DNA of 64,000 nt from Agapetus fuscipes (taxonomy: Eukaryota > Arthropoda > Insecta > Trichoptera > Glossosomatidae). The notes below the pieces were generated by a model, which did no database searches, had not been told where the DNA came from, and saw only the letters and a list, made by a program, of their open reading frames with translations. The DNA lies in NCBI GenBank assembly GCA_951799405.1, contig OX637334.1, forward strand, positions 13,578,001 to 13,642,000, given 5' to 3'. Each line of letters opens with the position of its first letter. Position 1 is the first letter of the stretch. Of this stretch, positions 10,650 to 20,896 are shown in pieces. The position numbers were made by a program, and so were the translations under genes.

Positions 10650-12728
10650 GTGAGTGAACTTGAGAAGAGTGTGTGTGGAAAAGATATTGAAAGTATGTGG
10701 AAAGATCTGAAAGAAGGAATGACTGAATGCGCTAAAAAAGCATGTGGGGTAACGAAAGGTGCAAGATTGAAAGGAGATGCCTGGTGGAATGATAGAGTGA
10801 AGGAAGCTGTGAAAGTTAAGAAAAAGTGTTACGAAAATTGGTTGAATGATAGAAATGATAGAAAGCTAGAAGAGGAATATAAGATAGCTAAGAGAATGGC
10901 GAAGAATATAATTTATGAAAGCAAGATGAATGAACAAAGAAAGATTGATGAAAGGATTAACAAAAGTTTCACCGACAGTAAGAAGGAATTTTGGAGGTGG
11001 ATCAATGCGGATAGAAATAAATCTTCTGCATTGACCACTCCGGGAGTCAAAAGTGCTGCCGGTGAGATGGTATGGGAGAATGAAGAAGTATGCAAGAGAT
11101 GGAAGAACTATTTTCAAGAAATTTTTGGTCAGGGTGAAAGAAGAATTTATGAACAGATAGATGAAGCGAATGAATTGAATATTATGAAAGAAGAAATGAA
11201 AGTGTCTATTTCACGTCTGAAGAATGGGAAGTCTGCTGGGTTTGATGGTATAAATGGTGAAATGTTGAAAGCAGGAGGTGAGTGTGTGATAGATTGGATG
11301 TACGAATTATGTAAGCTCTGTGTGAATGCAGGAGTAGTACCGATGGATTGGAGGAAGGCAGTCATTGTTCCCATTTACAAAGGTAAAGGGGACAAAAAAG
11401 ACTGTCAGAACTTCAGACCAATCAGTCTACTCAGTATACCAGGAAAAGTCTTCTGTAAGGTGATTATAAAAAATGTGATTCTGACTACTAGTGAAAGGAT
11501 TTCTGATGTACAGTCCGGCTTTATGGCCGGTAGAGGCTGTGTTGATCAGATTTTTACTCTACGACAACTTGTTGAAAAACAATTGTCGGTGAGGCGGAAG
11601 CTGTTCACGGCCTTTGTAGATCTGGAAAAGGCTTTTGACTCAGTAGACAGAGGTATGTTATGGGATATTTTGAAAGCATACGGAGTGAATGGGGCTCTCC
11701 TAGGTGCGGTGCATGCAAACTATGAAAATAGTAAGGCATGTGTCCGTATTGATGGTGAGTATAGTGAGTGGTTTGAAGTTTATAAGGGTGTGAGGCAAGG
11801 ATGTGTGATGAGTCCATGGCTATTTAACATAGTCATGGACAAGTGTGTCAGAGATGCTCGACTTAATGATTGTGGATTGATGATAGGAGAGAGCAAAGTG
11901 AGTGTTCTACTGTATGCAGATGATGCAGTTCTTGTATCTGATTCAGCAGTAGAATTGCAAACAATGCTCTCTAGATTGAATGAAGCTTTGAAAGGTAACC
12001 ATTTGAAGTTGAATGCAAGTAAGACGAAAGTATTGATTTTTGAAAGAGATGATGAAAATATGAATTATGAATTTAAAATTAATGGAATGAATGTTGATGT
12101 CGTAAATGAGTTTGTATACCTGGGAAGTAAGTTTGAAAAAGATGGAAGAATGACCGGTGAATTTGAAAGAAGAATAATGAAAGGCAGGTGCGTACTGGGT
12201 GCTACCGCTAGCATCGCCAGGAACCAGAATCTCTCAAAAAATGTTAGATTGGCGGTGCACGGTGGTATACTAGTGCCAACCTTGATGTATGGAAGTGAAG
12301 CCTGGACGGTGAGTGAAAGGGAAATTAGTAAAGTCCATACAGTAGAAATGGACTATCTAAGAAGTATGTTTGGGAAAAAACGAAGTGACAGAGTGAGGAA
12401 TGATTTTGTAAGAGAAGAATGTGGTGTAAGGGAAAGTGTGAAAGTGAAGATTAAAAGAAGTATGTTAAGATGGTTCGGGCATATGGAGAGAATGAGTGAT
12501 GAAAGATTGACGAAGAAAGTATATGTTGCTAAAATAGATGGATGTCGTGGTAGAGGAAGACCGAGAAAAGTATGGATGGATCAAATTTCTGAAATAGCGA
12601 ATGAATGGGATATCCAGAGTCATAATAAAAGGAGGACTTGCATGAAAAAGGTTATGACTCTGGATGAAATGAAAGAAGTGTGCAAGGACAGGAAGAAGTG
12701 GCGGCTAATCTGCAATGGTGATTTTTAA
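10650..12728 (+). CDS. RTE-1 reverse transcriptase (N-terminally truncated, frame open)
   Basis: An uninterrupted frame of 692 codons, opening with GTG and so continuing a truncated ORF rather than marking a true start. Residues 1-160 are a basic, coiled linker (WWNDRVKEAVKVKKK). The reverse transcriptase follows: NGKSAGFDGI near 195, NFRPISLLS near 255, VDLEKAFDSVD near 323-333 (motif A), GVRQGCVMSPWLFN near 382, and YADDAV at 422-427 (motif C). The C-terminal part has MLRWFGHMERMSDERL near 605 and GRGRPRKVWMDQI near 633, as in RTE-type proteins. It would copy element RNA at a nicked target, but the missing endonuclease makes this copy non-autonomous. Lack of stops implies a young insertion. 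Confidence 0.85.
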   Translation: MSELEKSVCGKDIESMWKDLKEGMTECAKKACGVTKGARLKGDAWWNDRVKEAVKVKKKCYENWLNDRNDRKLEEEYKIAKRMAKNIIYESKMNEQRKIDERINKSFTDSKKEFWRWINADRNKSSALTTPGVKSAAGEMVWENEEVCKRWKNYFQEIFGQGERRIYEQIDEANELNIMKEEMKVSISRLKNGKSAGFDGINGEMLKAGGECVIDWMYELCKLCVNAGVVPMDWRKAVIVPIYKGKGDKKDCQNFRPISLLSIPGKVFCKVIIKNVILTTSERISDVQSGFMAGRGCVDQIFTLRQLVEKQLSVRRKLFTAFVDLEKAFDSVDRGMLWDILKAYGVNGALLGAVHANYENSKACVRIDGEYSEWFEVYKGVRQGCVMSPWLFNIVMDKCVRDARLNDCGLMIGESKVSVLLYADDAVLVSDSAVELQTMLSRLNEALKGNHLKLNASKTKVLIFERDDENMNYEFKINGMNVDVVNEFVYLGSKFEKDGRMTGEFERRIMKGRCVLGATASIARNQNLSKNVRLAVHGGILVPTLMYGSEAWTVSEREISKVHTVEMDYLRSMFGKKRSDRVRNDFVREECGVRESVKVKIKRSMLRWFGHMERMSDERLTKKVYVAKIDGCRGRGRPRKVWMDQISEIANEWDIQSHNKRRTCMKKVMTLDEMKEVCKDRKKWRLICNGDF

Positions 12729-12847
12729 TGTTGGTGTATTCATTTGCTACATTTTTTGCATAGGAAATTTCTGACTTTTTTTGTATAGATTTCTTTGTAA
12801 GGTTTTGTTCTTTTATATATTTAAATGTAATTTTTTATTCATATTCC

Positions 12848-13097
12848 TTGACTTATAGGTTGGTATGAGGCTGACCACCCATACTGTAAAAAATGGTTCA
12901 CTTTGCCAATGTTACCCCTGTTTCAGGGAAGGTCGGCAAAAGTTGTGGGGCTTATGTTCATTTGAGGTTTGGATTTTATTTGTAAGTACACATTCAGCAT
13001 TTGTAAGCGCGAACTACACTTGTTGGTTTGTGGGCTTACATCTGAGAGCTTTAAATGAATATATCCTTGCAACTTAGATTATAGATTATAGATTATA
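12848..13097 (+). repeat. Rep-S unit forming the 3' end of RTE-1
   Basis: Reference-quality Rep-S: starts TTCCTTGACTTATAGGTTGG, contains GACCACCCATACTGTAAAAA, the GGTTCACTTTGCCAATGT block and CTGTTTCAGGGAAGGTCGGC, and ends TTGCAACTTAGATTATAGAT. A possible pol III-like pair (GGTATGAGGCTGACC and GGTTCACTT about 30 bases apart) is weak. Confidence 0.85.
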
Positions 13098-13757
13098 TAC
13101 AATGAAATCTTTGTAGGTAAAAAATATCTAAAGTTGAATACTTTATAACAAAATTAATATTTTTTGGTACATTTCCAAATAGGAGGCAGTCGATTTGAGG
13201 GGGTTGTGCCCATAGATTTTTTTTAGAAATTTTATATTTTGTAGGTAATTACATAAGTAATGATACCAATTATATGAAAAAATGATATAATGAAATCTTT
13301 GTAGATAAAAAAATATGTAAAGATGCACACTTTTTAACAAAATAATTATTTTTTGGTACATTTCGAAATAGGAGGCAGTCAATTTGAGAGGGTTGTGCCC
13401 ATAGATTTTTTTTTGAAATTTTATATTTTGTAGGTAATTACATAAGTAATGATACCAACTATATTAAAAAATGATACAATGAAATCTTTGTAGATAAAAA
13501 ATATCTAAAGTTGCATACTTTATAACAAAATTAATATTTTTTGGTACATTTCCAAATAGGAGGCAGTCGATTTGATTTTTTTGCCCATAGATTTTTTGTA
13601 GAAATTATACATTTTGTAGGTAATTACATAAGTAATGATACTAATTATATGAAAAAATGATACAATGAAAGTTTTGCAGATAAAAAATATCTTAAGTTGC
13701 ACACTTTTTAACAAAACTGTTATTTTTTGGTACATTTCCAAATAGGAGGCAGTCGAT
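13098..13757 (+). repeat. Tandem satellite, period about 188 bp, 3.5 units
   Basis: Unit starts (AATGAAA) fall at about 13101, 13289, 13478 and 13664, giving periods of 188, 189 and 186. Each unit has TTTTTGGTACATTTCCAAAT, AGGAGGCAGTC and GTAGGTAATTACATAAGTA. Units differ by a few per cent. Open stretches on the minus strand here are by-products of the repeat, not genes. Confidence 0.9.
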
Positions 13758-14032
13758 TTGAAGTGGGAGTGGTGAAAAAATTTGGTGATGTGGGAAGCAA
13801 GTCTGAGTCAAACGGGAAACTGATGAAAGAATTGGAAAAGCGCGCTAGTAGAGAAAGGAGTGTGATGGGAACGATTGCGAAAAATAGGAAACTCACAAAG
13901 AATATGAGATTAGCGGTACCTACACAATAGCATATTGGTACTGACATTGATGTATGGAAGTGAGGCGTGGACAGTATTTAAGAGAAATGGCTTACCTGAG
14001 AGCAATTTAAAAAATGTAATTTGTGATGTTTG
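13758..14032 (+). pseudogene. RTE fragment (thumb/C-terminal region)
   Basis: Encodes a decayed match to the stretch after the reverse transcriptase of RTE-1 and RTE-2, including VKKFGDVGSKSESNGKLMKE and NRKLTKNMRLAV, then a stop and an out-of-frame LMYGSEAWTV-like block near 13950. It is followed directly by a Rep-S unit, the same order as in RTE-1, so it is an internally deleted relative. Confidence 0.7.
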
Positions 14033-14282
14033 TTCCTTGACTTATAGGTTGATATGCGGCTGACCACCCATACTGTAAAAAATGGTTCACTTTGCCAATG
14101 TCACCCCTGTTTTAGGGAAGGACGGCAAGAGTTGCAGGGCTTATGTTCATTTGAGATTGGGTTTTTATATTGTAGGTCCACATGCGGCATGTGTTAGCGC
14201 AAAATTATACATGTCTGCTTGTGGGAATGCATTTAATATAAATCTTAAATGATATATATCTTTGCAGCTTAGATTAGATTAG
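14033..14282 (+). repeat. Rep-S unit
   Basis: Complete unit with the usual 5' boundary (TTCCTTGACTTATAGGTTGA) and tail CAGCTTAGATTAGATTAG, ending the RTE fragment to its left. Confidence 0.85.
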
Positions 14283-14410
14283 AATGACACTGAATGATTT
14301 GCAATGATTGGGTGATGAACGAGTTTGGTTTAAAACGGAATAGTTATTGGGCGCGGATACTACTTGGATGGGTGACCGCTAGGTACACCGCGTGTTGTTG
14401 GTATTTCTTG

Positions 14411-14705
14411 GACCGGTCCGTAGTCCAGTGACAACATTTCGGACTTGCAAATGCAAGGTTGTATATTCGAATCCCGGCAAAGCACAAAAATATACCATTT
14501 ATATTTCCAAATGTGCTCTTCGCTGGGTTGAAAAATTCATAAACCTTTACCAAAGACCGGTCACTGAAAGGTCCACCCAACCTTACAACAACTGGGTCTT
14601 GCTTGAGAATTGGCGCTTTCTACAGCGAAGATCAAGCTCGCAGAGGGCTCTTGAGGTGTGATACACACAAAAATAGCGCTTACCAAATAAATCATTCTAA
14701 TATTA
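14411..14705 (+). mobile_element. SINE-1, full-length tRNA-derived SINE
   Basis: The head resembles a tRNA: A-box region GTCCGTAGTCCAGTG and B box TATTCGAATCCC. The body has the markers CTTCGCTGGGTTGAAAAATT and ACCAAAGACCGGTCACTG, and the tail is GTGATACACACAAAA followed by AAATAAATCATTCTAAT. In the better preserved copy at 25131 the anticodon region reads GGACTCTGAATG, as in tRNA-Gln. SINEs are pol III transcripts that borrow LINE enzymes. Confidence 0.88.
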
Positions 14706-15109
14706 TTAAAGTACAATAAAGCATGATGATGGGGCTCAAAGTTGGTAGGTCACGGAGGTACATATTTTGCTGGGAGATATGTACCACTTAAATACCGTGT
14801 AACGCCATTTACCAACATAGTCCTACTCCACTCCTAGCGTCCACGTGTGGCCACTTAGCCCCGGGCAATGTGGTCACTGGCAATACCAGCAGCCATAGCA
14901 GATAGGAGAGGGCGATGGCGAGCCTCCGGCGCCATAAAACCGGATCACCCCAGCTAAGGGAAGGATAACCCTGACAGAAAAACCCTGATCCTCCTGGTAG
15001 GGGGTTGGGCGAAGGGCTAACAACCCTTTCCTGCAAAAATTAAAAATGTTGCAAATCCTGCATATCAATGCCTCGGACCAAAAAGACACCGGAGACGACC
15101 CAAGCACGA

Positions 15110-15715
15110 TACTAGGCTACGAATCGGATTTTGGAATGTACTGAGCTTAAATAGACCGGGCTCAACCCAGATTGTTACGAAAGAGCTGGCTAGGTACAAT
15201 CTGGATGTGACAGCTGTGCAAGAGGTGAGGTGGCCGGGTAGTGGTGAGAAGATGGTCAATCCACCATCTTCTACAGTGGTACGAACAACGACCGACATGA
15301 ATTCGGAACAGGCTTTGTCGTAAGCCAGAACGCTAGAAGGGCAGTGTTATCTTATGAACCAATTAACGAGCGGATTTGCGTACTTCGGCTAAAGGGCCGA
15401 CGGCGTAACTTAGCTCTCATTTGTGTACACGCGCCCACTGAAAGCGATGACGATGACAACAAAAACGCCTTTTATGATTTGTTGGAATCCACTTACGACC
15501 GACTACCACGGTATGACATAAAATGTGTATTAGGTGACCTGAATGCCAAAGTTCGTAGAGAAGAATGTTTTGTACCCTCCATTGGAACAAACAGCCTTCA
15601 TGAAAACAGCAACGATAATGGTATGAGAGTCATCCACTTTGCCAAAATGTCAATCATGGGCACAATTTTTCCACACAAAGAAATCCACAAGGGAACGTGG
15701 AAGTCTCACGATGGT
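15110..15715 (+). pseudogene. RTE-B endonuclease domain, 5' part
   Basis: APE-type endonuclease that would nick target DNA to prime reverse transcription. The front (LNRPGSTQIVTKELARYNLD, then TAVQEVRWPGSG with the catalytic glutamate of the QE motif) is in one frame. A frameshift near 15260 moves reading to STIFYSGTNNDRHEFGTGFV, and the main frame continues with LALICVHAPTESDDDD, LGDLNAKVRREE and GTWKSHDG. Just after SHDG the coding sequence is broken by the antisense RTE-2 fragment and resumes at 16177 with RTVNQIDHLLV. At least one in-frame stop lies upstream. Confidence 0.78.
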
Positions 15716-16176
15716 CTCTGTAATCTGTATCTGTAACTCTGTCGCCATTCCGCTAGGGGTGGCCAGAGCCTCTGCAGAGTTGCCTCCATTTTTTCCTATC
15801 CTTACATACCTCTTTCAATAATTCCTTCATATCCATCACTTTTTTCATGCATTTTCTTCTTTTACGCTCTTTTTGTATATCCCATTCTTTCATAATCTCC
15901 TCAATCTGATCACTCCATACTTTTCCCGGTCGTCCCTTCCCTCTTTTTCCTTTCACACTTTCTTTGTATACATAGGTACTTTGTCAGTCTATCATCATTC
16001 ATTCTTTCCACATGCCCAAACCATCTCATCACATTCTTTTGTACTTTAACTTTCACATCCTCTTTCAAATTACATTCTTTTTTTACCCATTCATTCATAA
16101 CTCTATCCCTCAAAGTTTTTCCTGTCATACTTCTCAAATGCTTCATTTCCACCGTACATACTTTACTCATTTCGCT
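15716..16176 (-). mobile_element. 5'-truncated RTE-2 fragment nested in RTE-B
   Basis: Minus-strand copy of the last 150 codons and 3' tail of the RTE-2 type (compare 23960-24408), from MSKVCTVEMKHLRSMTGKT to the KKWRQLCRGSGHP end. Its 3' end, CTGTAATCTGTATCTGTAAC on the plus strand, is the degenerate (TTACAG)n tail. Host codons on both sides (SHDG and RTVNQ) rejoin when it is removed, with at most a GGT duplication. Confidence 0.88.
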
Positions 16177-17304
16177 GGTAGAACAGTGAATCAAATTGAC
16201 CACCTTCTCGTTGAAAGGAAACATCTAAGAATGATTCATAATGTTCGGAGCTATCGGGGGGCAGACTGTGACACAGATCACTTCCTGTCTGTGGCAATTT
16301 TCAAAGAAAAAATACTGAGTCATAATAAATCAAAACCGTCTACAATACTAAGATATAATCTGGACATCCTGAACAATAAAGAGGGATTAGAAAGGTATAG
16401 AAAAGGCATCAATGACCAATTGCACAACCTGGGTGAGAGTCAGGTGGCAGTTATAACTGAAGCCAGTGATAACCAGTACTCGGAATTTCAGATGTCTCAA
16501 GATGAAGTCATGGATGAAGTCTCAAGTGTGGAAGAAAGTGATCCTACAGCAAACCAGCTGAGGGTTGAAGAGTCTTGGAAGCTAATTATGCAGGTCATTA
16601 AGCAAACTGCTGAAAAGGAGATTGGGAAGATGGACCAACATGCAAGTAAGCCATGGTTTGATGAGGAATGCAGGCGTGCTGTTATGTGGCGGAAGGAACT
16701 CAGAAACTGTCTTCTTCAAGGAAGTAACCAAAACCTGGAGAATGAATGGAAAGGAAGAAAAAGACAAATACGAAACCTCCTGAGAGCCAAAAAACGCTTG
16801 CATCATAAGCGGCTGATGGAGAAGCTTGAGAGTGACAATAGGGATGGAAGGAACTCTAGGAAATTCTTTGATTCCGTCAGAAAGGTGAAGTGTGGATTTC
16901 AACAGCGTAGTAGCCAGATAAGGGATGAACAGGGAAACATCATTGCTGATCGAGATCAAATACTTGATGTATGGAAGAATCATTTCACTGGATTGCTGCG
17001 AGGTGAGAGTTCGGATAATCCTTTGCAACCATCTAGAGTTCTCACGGTGGAACCCGAAGTTCCTCCACCAAGTCGAGATGAGGTAGTACAGGCAATTAAG
17101 AGTTTAAAGAAGTCAAGAGCTCCTGGAAACGATGATATCCCTGCTGAGTTACTGAAATGTGGCGGAGAAGCCTTAGAAAATGCTCTGTGGGGTCTTTATC
17201 AGGATGTTTGGAAACATGAGGTACTGCCGGATAGCTGGAAAGTTGCACTATTGTGTCCAATACATAAAAAAGGAGACAAAATGCTATGCTCTAATTATTT
17301 ATAG
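16177..17304 (+). pseudogene. RTE-B endonuclease end, spacer and start of reverse transcriptase
   Basis: Open frame resuming after the nested fragment. It begins with the endonuclease C-terminus, NQIDHLLVERK and RGADCDTDHFLS (the catalytic DH pair appears as TDH), followed by a charged spacer with KPWFDEECRRAVMWRKELRN. The first reverse transcriptase blocks are KSRAPGNDDIPAELLKCGG and LPDSWKVALLCPIHKKGDK. A small duplication near 17298 (TTAT repeated) creates a stop in CSNYL and shifts the frame. Confidence 0.82.
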
Positions 17305-18010
17305 AGGTATCTCACTTCTCCCAGCGGCATAAAAAATATTGTCTAATATTCTGGTAAGAAGAATTATGCCATATGCTGAATGTGCGCTTGGAGAGTACCA
17401 AGCAGGTTTCAGAAGGAATCGGAGCACAACCGACCAGATCTTTTCTTTGAGACAAATATTAGAGAAGAAGTGGGAATATGCTCAAGATACTCATTGCCTT
17501 TTTGTCGACTTCAAGACTGCTTATGACTCAGTGCATCGTTTGGGGCTGTGGAGCGTTTTACGAGACTATGGAATTCCTGGAAAACTCATCAAACTGGTTC
17601 AGATATCCATAGAAAATTCAAGAGCTCAAATACTGCTGCAGGGACAGGTCTCGGATCCCTTTGAGATCAGTTCAGGCCTAAAGCAGGGTGACGCCCTTTC
17701 TCCATTGCTCTTCAAACTAACCTTAGAAAAGTTCGTGAGAGAAACCAAACCTGTGTATGGTGGAATCACCATAGGAAGTACCATTAGGCTGCTGGGATAT
17801 GCGGATGATGTGGTGCTTCTGGGAGAGAACGCTGCACAGCTCCGGGCGCTCTTCTTACCAATCGAGAGAATGGCAAGGAGGATAGGATTGAGAATTAATG
17901 AGAGGAAAACTGAATACTTGCCTGTGGCGCGGCGGGATATTCAAGAAGATTTGAATGTAGATAATTACAAGTTTAAGAACTGCAATTCATTCAAATACTT
18001 GGGTAGGTAA
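17305..18010 (+). pseudogene. RTE-B reverse transcriptase core
   Basis: After the shift near 17298 the enzyme continues: ILVRRIMPYAECALGEYQAG, FVDFKTAYDSVHR (motif A), SGLKQGDALSPLLFKL (motif B) and GYADDVVLLGE (motif C, both aspartates kept). It ends at a TAG right after SFKYLGR, where related proteins continue with a short thumb region. All catalytic residues of this part are present, so loss of function comes from the frame breaks. Confidence 0.82.
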
Positions 18011-18841
18011 ATGACAAAAATATCCTATCCGCAGAATTACATGCCCGAATTCACTCCGGCAATAATGCTTTTTTTGGCCTTAGAGGGCTATTGTGCTCAA
18101 AATGGCTATCCCGCTCCACAAAATTCAAGATTTACACTTCCATTGTTCGGCCAGTTGTGTTGTACGGATGCGAAGCCTGGAGTCTGACTCAAAAACAAGA
18201 AAAATCTCTCCAGGTCTTTGAGAACAAAATGCTTCGTCGCATTCTCGGACCTGTATTTGAAGATAACAGGTCGCTCCCCCAGTTCTTGTTTAGCGTATAC
18301 GCCAATCTTGTCAAATATGTCTTTTTCATGCAGTTGTCTTATGAATCAAATTCTACACAATCTGAGCTAAGGAAACCCGTAAAACTCGATAATGTGAAAG
18401 TTCTTTTAAATATTTTTAAAATAAATTTCTTGTTTTCATAAGACACATTGGTCCAGTACACATGCAAACATTGCTTATGTAAAGTTTTCTCAATGGCGTA
18501 TACGATAAACAAGAACTAAGGCAGCGAGGTGGCGTATCCGGACCAACGCGGAGCTGATGTCCGTGTTTCAAGATGCTAACATAGTGTTGGTAATGAAATC
18601 AAGAAGACTCCAGTGGGCCGGACATGTAGCACGTGCAGAGGACTCCAGGATCATCAGAACAGTCTTGGATGGTGCCCCCTCAGGTGTTAGACCACTCGGA
18701 TGTCCTAGGATGTGGTGGGCAGACAACGTTGAAGCCGACGCCGAAGTTCTGGGAGTGAGGGGACCATGGAGGGAAGCAGCACAAGACAGAGAGTCCAGGA
18801 GGATTGTGGTGCGGGAGGCCCTGAGCCTTCAAGGCTTATGA
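18011..18841 (+). pseudogene. RTE-B C-terminal region, interrupted
   Basis: From about 18060 the frame resumes with SRSTKFKIYTSIVRPVVLYG and EAWSLTQKQEKSL, breaks at EDNRSLP where the TIR element 18281-18517 is inserted, and continues in another frame with VMKSRRLQWAGHVARAED, GVRPLGCPRMWWADNV and a final stop at 18841. The RLQWAGHVAR and PRMWW blocks correspond to the WFGHMERM and RPRKVWMD blocks of RTE-1. Confidence 0.75.
18281..18517. mobile_element. 237-bp TIR element (MITE) inside RTE-B
   Basis: Inverted ends of about 24 bp: AGTTCTTGTTTA, one variable base, then CGTATACGCCA. No clear target duplication was seen. The interior CATTGGTCCAGTACACATGC region reappears, inverted, at 37745-37960. 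Non-coding. Confidence 0.75.
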
Positions 18842-18869
18842 GCCGAAGAAAGTAAAGTAAGTAAGTAAG

Positions 18870-19165
18870 TAAAGCATGATGAGATGGTTTGGACATTTTG
18901 AAAGGATGGATGATGAACGACTGACAAAGAAAGTGTACAGAGGAAATGTGAGAGGAAAGTGTGGAAGGGAAAGACAGAGGAAGGAATGGATAGACCAAAT
19001 AGGTGAGATTGCAAAAGAATGGAACCTGCAGAGTGAGAATAAGAGGAGAGTATGTATGTGGAAAGTGATGAATGTTGAAGAGATGAAAGATATATGCAGG
19101 GTCAGAAAAAAGTGGAGACGCATCTGTGGAGGCAGCAGCGGCTCTAACTAAAATCCGAGAGAGGG
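18870..19165 (+). pseudogene. 5'-truncated RTE fragment (C-terminus)
   Basis: Encodes MMRWFGHFERMDDERLTKKV, a basic GRERQRKEWIDQIGEI block, and a KKWRRICGGSSGSN end with stop at 19151. This is the RTE-1/RTE-2 type C-terminus but a distinct variant. It begins inside the (GTAA)n tail of RTE-B. Only about 90 codons remain. Confidence 0.8.
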
Positions 19166-19451
19166 GATGAATTTGGAAAATAGTTTGATGTCCACCCTAT
19201 AGCACCTCACGTAGCGTACACCAACGAATTGTTACCTAAAAATCTAAGCCAAGCGCTTGTTCAATAAAATTCCATAAATGTACTTCACCTCTGATTTTTT
19301 TAGAATTTTAACTTTTTTATTTTTAAAAATACGTTACATTTGAAAATGTGTACGTGAGTTTGCAATTGATTTTTGTTTTTGAATTGTAGTAAATAAGACA
19401 ATAATTAGGTTGAAAAGACCACTACAATAAGCAAGTTCTTGCTTACCTTAG

Positions 19452-19740
19452 GGGGCCGTCCATAAATTACGTCATCGATTTTGGCCGATTAGCGACCCCC
19501 CCCCCCCCTACAATCATCCTATAGTCATTATCTAATGACCCTACCTCCCCCTCTTGCTGTAATGATGGATGAGCTTAATAATAAATAATGTTATATTACT
19601 TACATAATATTTAGTATATTTCGTAGAAATTGGTATTTACAAGAACGACGTCACTTTTGGTACTCGAAAATCATTTGCCATCATCCGCAGACCAGACTCC
19701 CCCCCCCTTAATGCGAATGACGTAATATATGGACAGCCCC
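19452..19740. mobile_element. MITE with GGGGCCGTCCATAAATTACG ends
   Basis: Inverted termini carrying GTCCATA(A/T)ATTACGTCAT, with poly-C tracts just inside. It is the same family, in opposite orientation, as 49018-49315, where the 3-bp duplication can be read clearly. Here the flanking TAG is less certain because of an extra G. Confidence 0.75.
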
Positions 19741-20789
19741 TAGTCTGTTTTGGATGTTCCTTTAAAAGATGTTGAATTATCAAAATAGTCCTAAAATTTA
19801 ATATCCTGTTCACACAGTAATTTCAAAATGGAAATAAATACACTTGCTTTTAAAGAATCACTTTGTTCATCGTGCCTCTTACTGGATTTTCACGAAGTCA
19901 CGCCAGGAGCAGTGAAGTGGATGGAGGGCTTGGATCTTCGTCTCTGACGCGGCCTAATGGCCAAGTGATTTGCTGTGCTTGCCGGCCATACGCAAAGTAA
20001 AAAGTAAGTACAGTTTCCAAGCAGAGGTTATTTAAATGTAATCTTAAAATGAAAAAAAAAAATGTTTCACAAATATTTCCGATTCAGGGAAGCACTTCTG
20101 TTTCGTTTTTTCCATGGCAAAACCCGCGCCAGAACTAACTTTTAGCCAAAGAACAATATATTTTTTATTTGTGTAATATTATGATGGCAGCTCCTTGTGA
20201 AATACTGGATCGAGGAATTTCCGAAAAGAATAATCTCATTCATTCATTTATAATATCATCATGTTTATGTTTCAACGCGGTATACCATTTTTCGTGAGGT
20301 ATATACAGGCGCCAACAGTTTATGTATTGTCCATTGCGTCATACTTACAGACTCTCATATACACATACAATAAAAAACACCAGTGGGGAAAATCTAAAAA
20401 TCACCTCTTGCCCGAACCAGCCCGAATCACGTTTTAACATGTTTATATTGCGTTCGTGCAGGGAACGAGGCACGGGGAAAGAATGAAGAGGGTCTCATAT
20501 TTCATACTTAGCAAAACAATAATATGGATCTTTAGTTTTACCAAATATTATTATATCAACAAGAATCTACGTGTGTCTCACTGCGTACGTTTTATTATGA
20601 AATATTTTAGCCTCTTCGGTCAGTATAATTGTTCAGAAAATACTTCGCTTACTCTTTTTTACAGATTTTTCAGTTTCTACTTCACATAAAATTATATGTT
20701 TCCAATTTCATTCATAGGGATATTCCCCACTGTCCCCTAATGAAGAGCCGCCACTGTGTGGAGGTAATGGCCACCCCTAGTGGAACAGC
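19741..20789. other. No gene recognised
   Basis: AT-rich, no coding motif. The last 40 bases (GGCCACCCCTAGTGGAACAG) resemble the 3' tail of RTE-2, so a short RTE-2 end probably borders the hAT-like element that starts at 20798. Confidence 0.4.
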
Positions 20790-20896
20790 ATCTAGATCAG
20801 CCATACTCAACCTGCGGCCCGCAAGCTTTTCTGTGCGGCCCGCCGACGTGATTTACAAAATCTGGCATGCTATATTTCGTAGGACGTAGAACGTGG

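Larger units (their letters stand above)
10629..13097 (+). mobile_element. RTE-1: 5'-truncated RTE-clade LINE
   Basis: LINE inserted into a satellite array. It starts inside the spacer between endonuclease and reverse transcriptase, so the APE-type endonuclease is missing. After the stop codon come about 120 bp of AT-rich sequence, one Rep-S unit, and a tail of tandem GATTATA units. Short tandem repeats instead of poly-A at the 3' end are typical of the RTE clade. Clade assignment rests on the reverse transcriptase motifs and this tail. Confidence 0.8.
14815..18865 (+). mobile_element. RTE-B: near full-length RTE-clade LINE with nested insertions
   Basis: The element runs from a GC-rich 5' leader (about 14815-15060) through endonuclease, spacer, reverse transcriptase and a C-terminal RLQWAGHVARAEDSRI block to a (GTAA)n tail at about 18850-18870. 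It is interrupted by an RTE-2 fragment (15716-16176) and by a 237-bp TIR element (18281-18517). Several frameshifts and stops make it inactive. The protein differs clearly from RTE-1 and RTE-2, so it is a separate subfamily. Confidence 0.8.

Noticed and set aside
10650..12728. Long intact reading frame as a host gene
   Set aside because: It contains YADD, motif A and the other reverse transcriptase blocks, lacks introns and has a second decayed copy at 51509; it is a LINE.
13143..13741. Minus-strand frames with similar peptides repeated
   Set aside because: Generated by the 188-bp satellite; the similarity follows from the tandem units.
16582..17028. Antisense open frame of 148 codons
   Set aside because: Shadow of the RTE-B spacer and reverse transcriptase.
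18705..19123. Several overlapping antisense open frames
   Set aside because: Shadows of two RTE C-terminal fragments.
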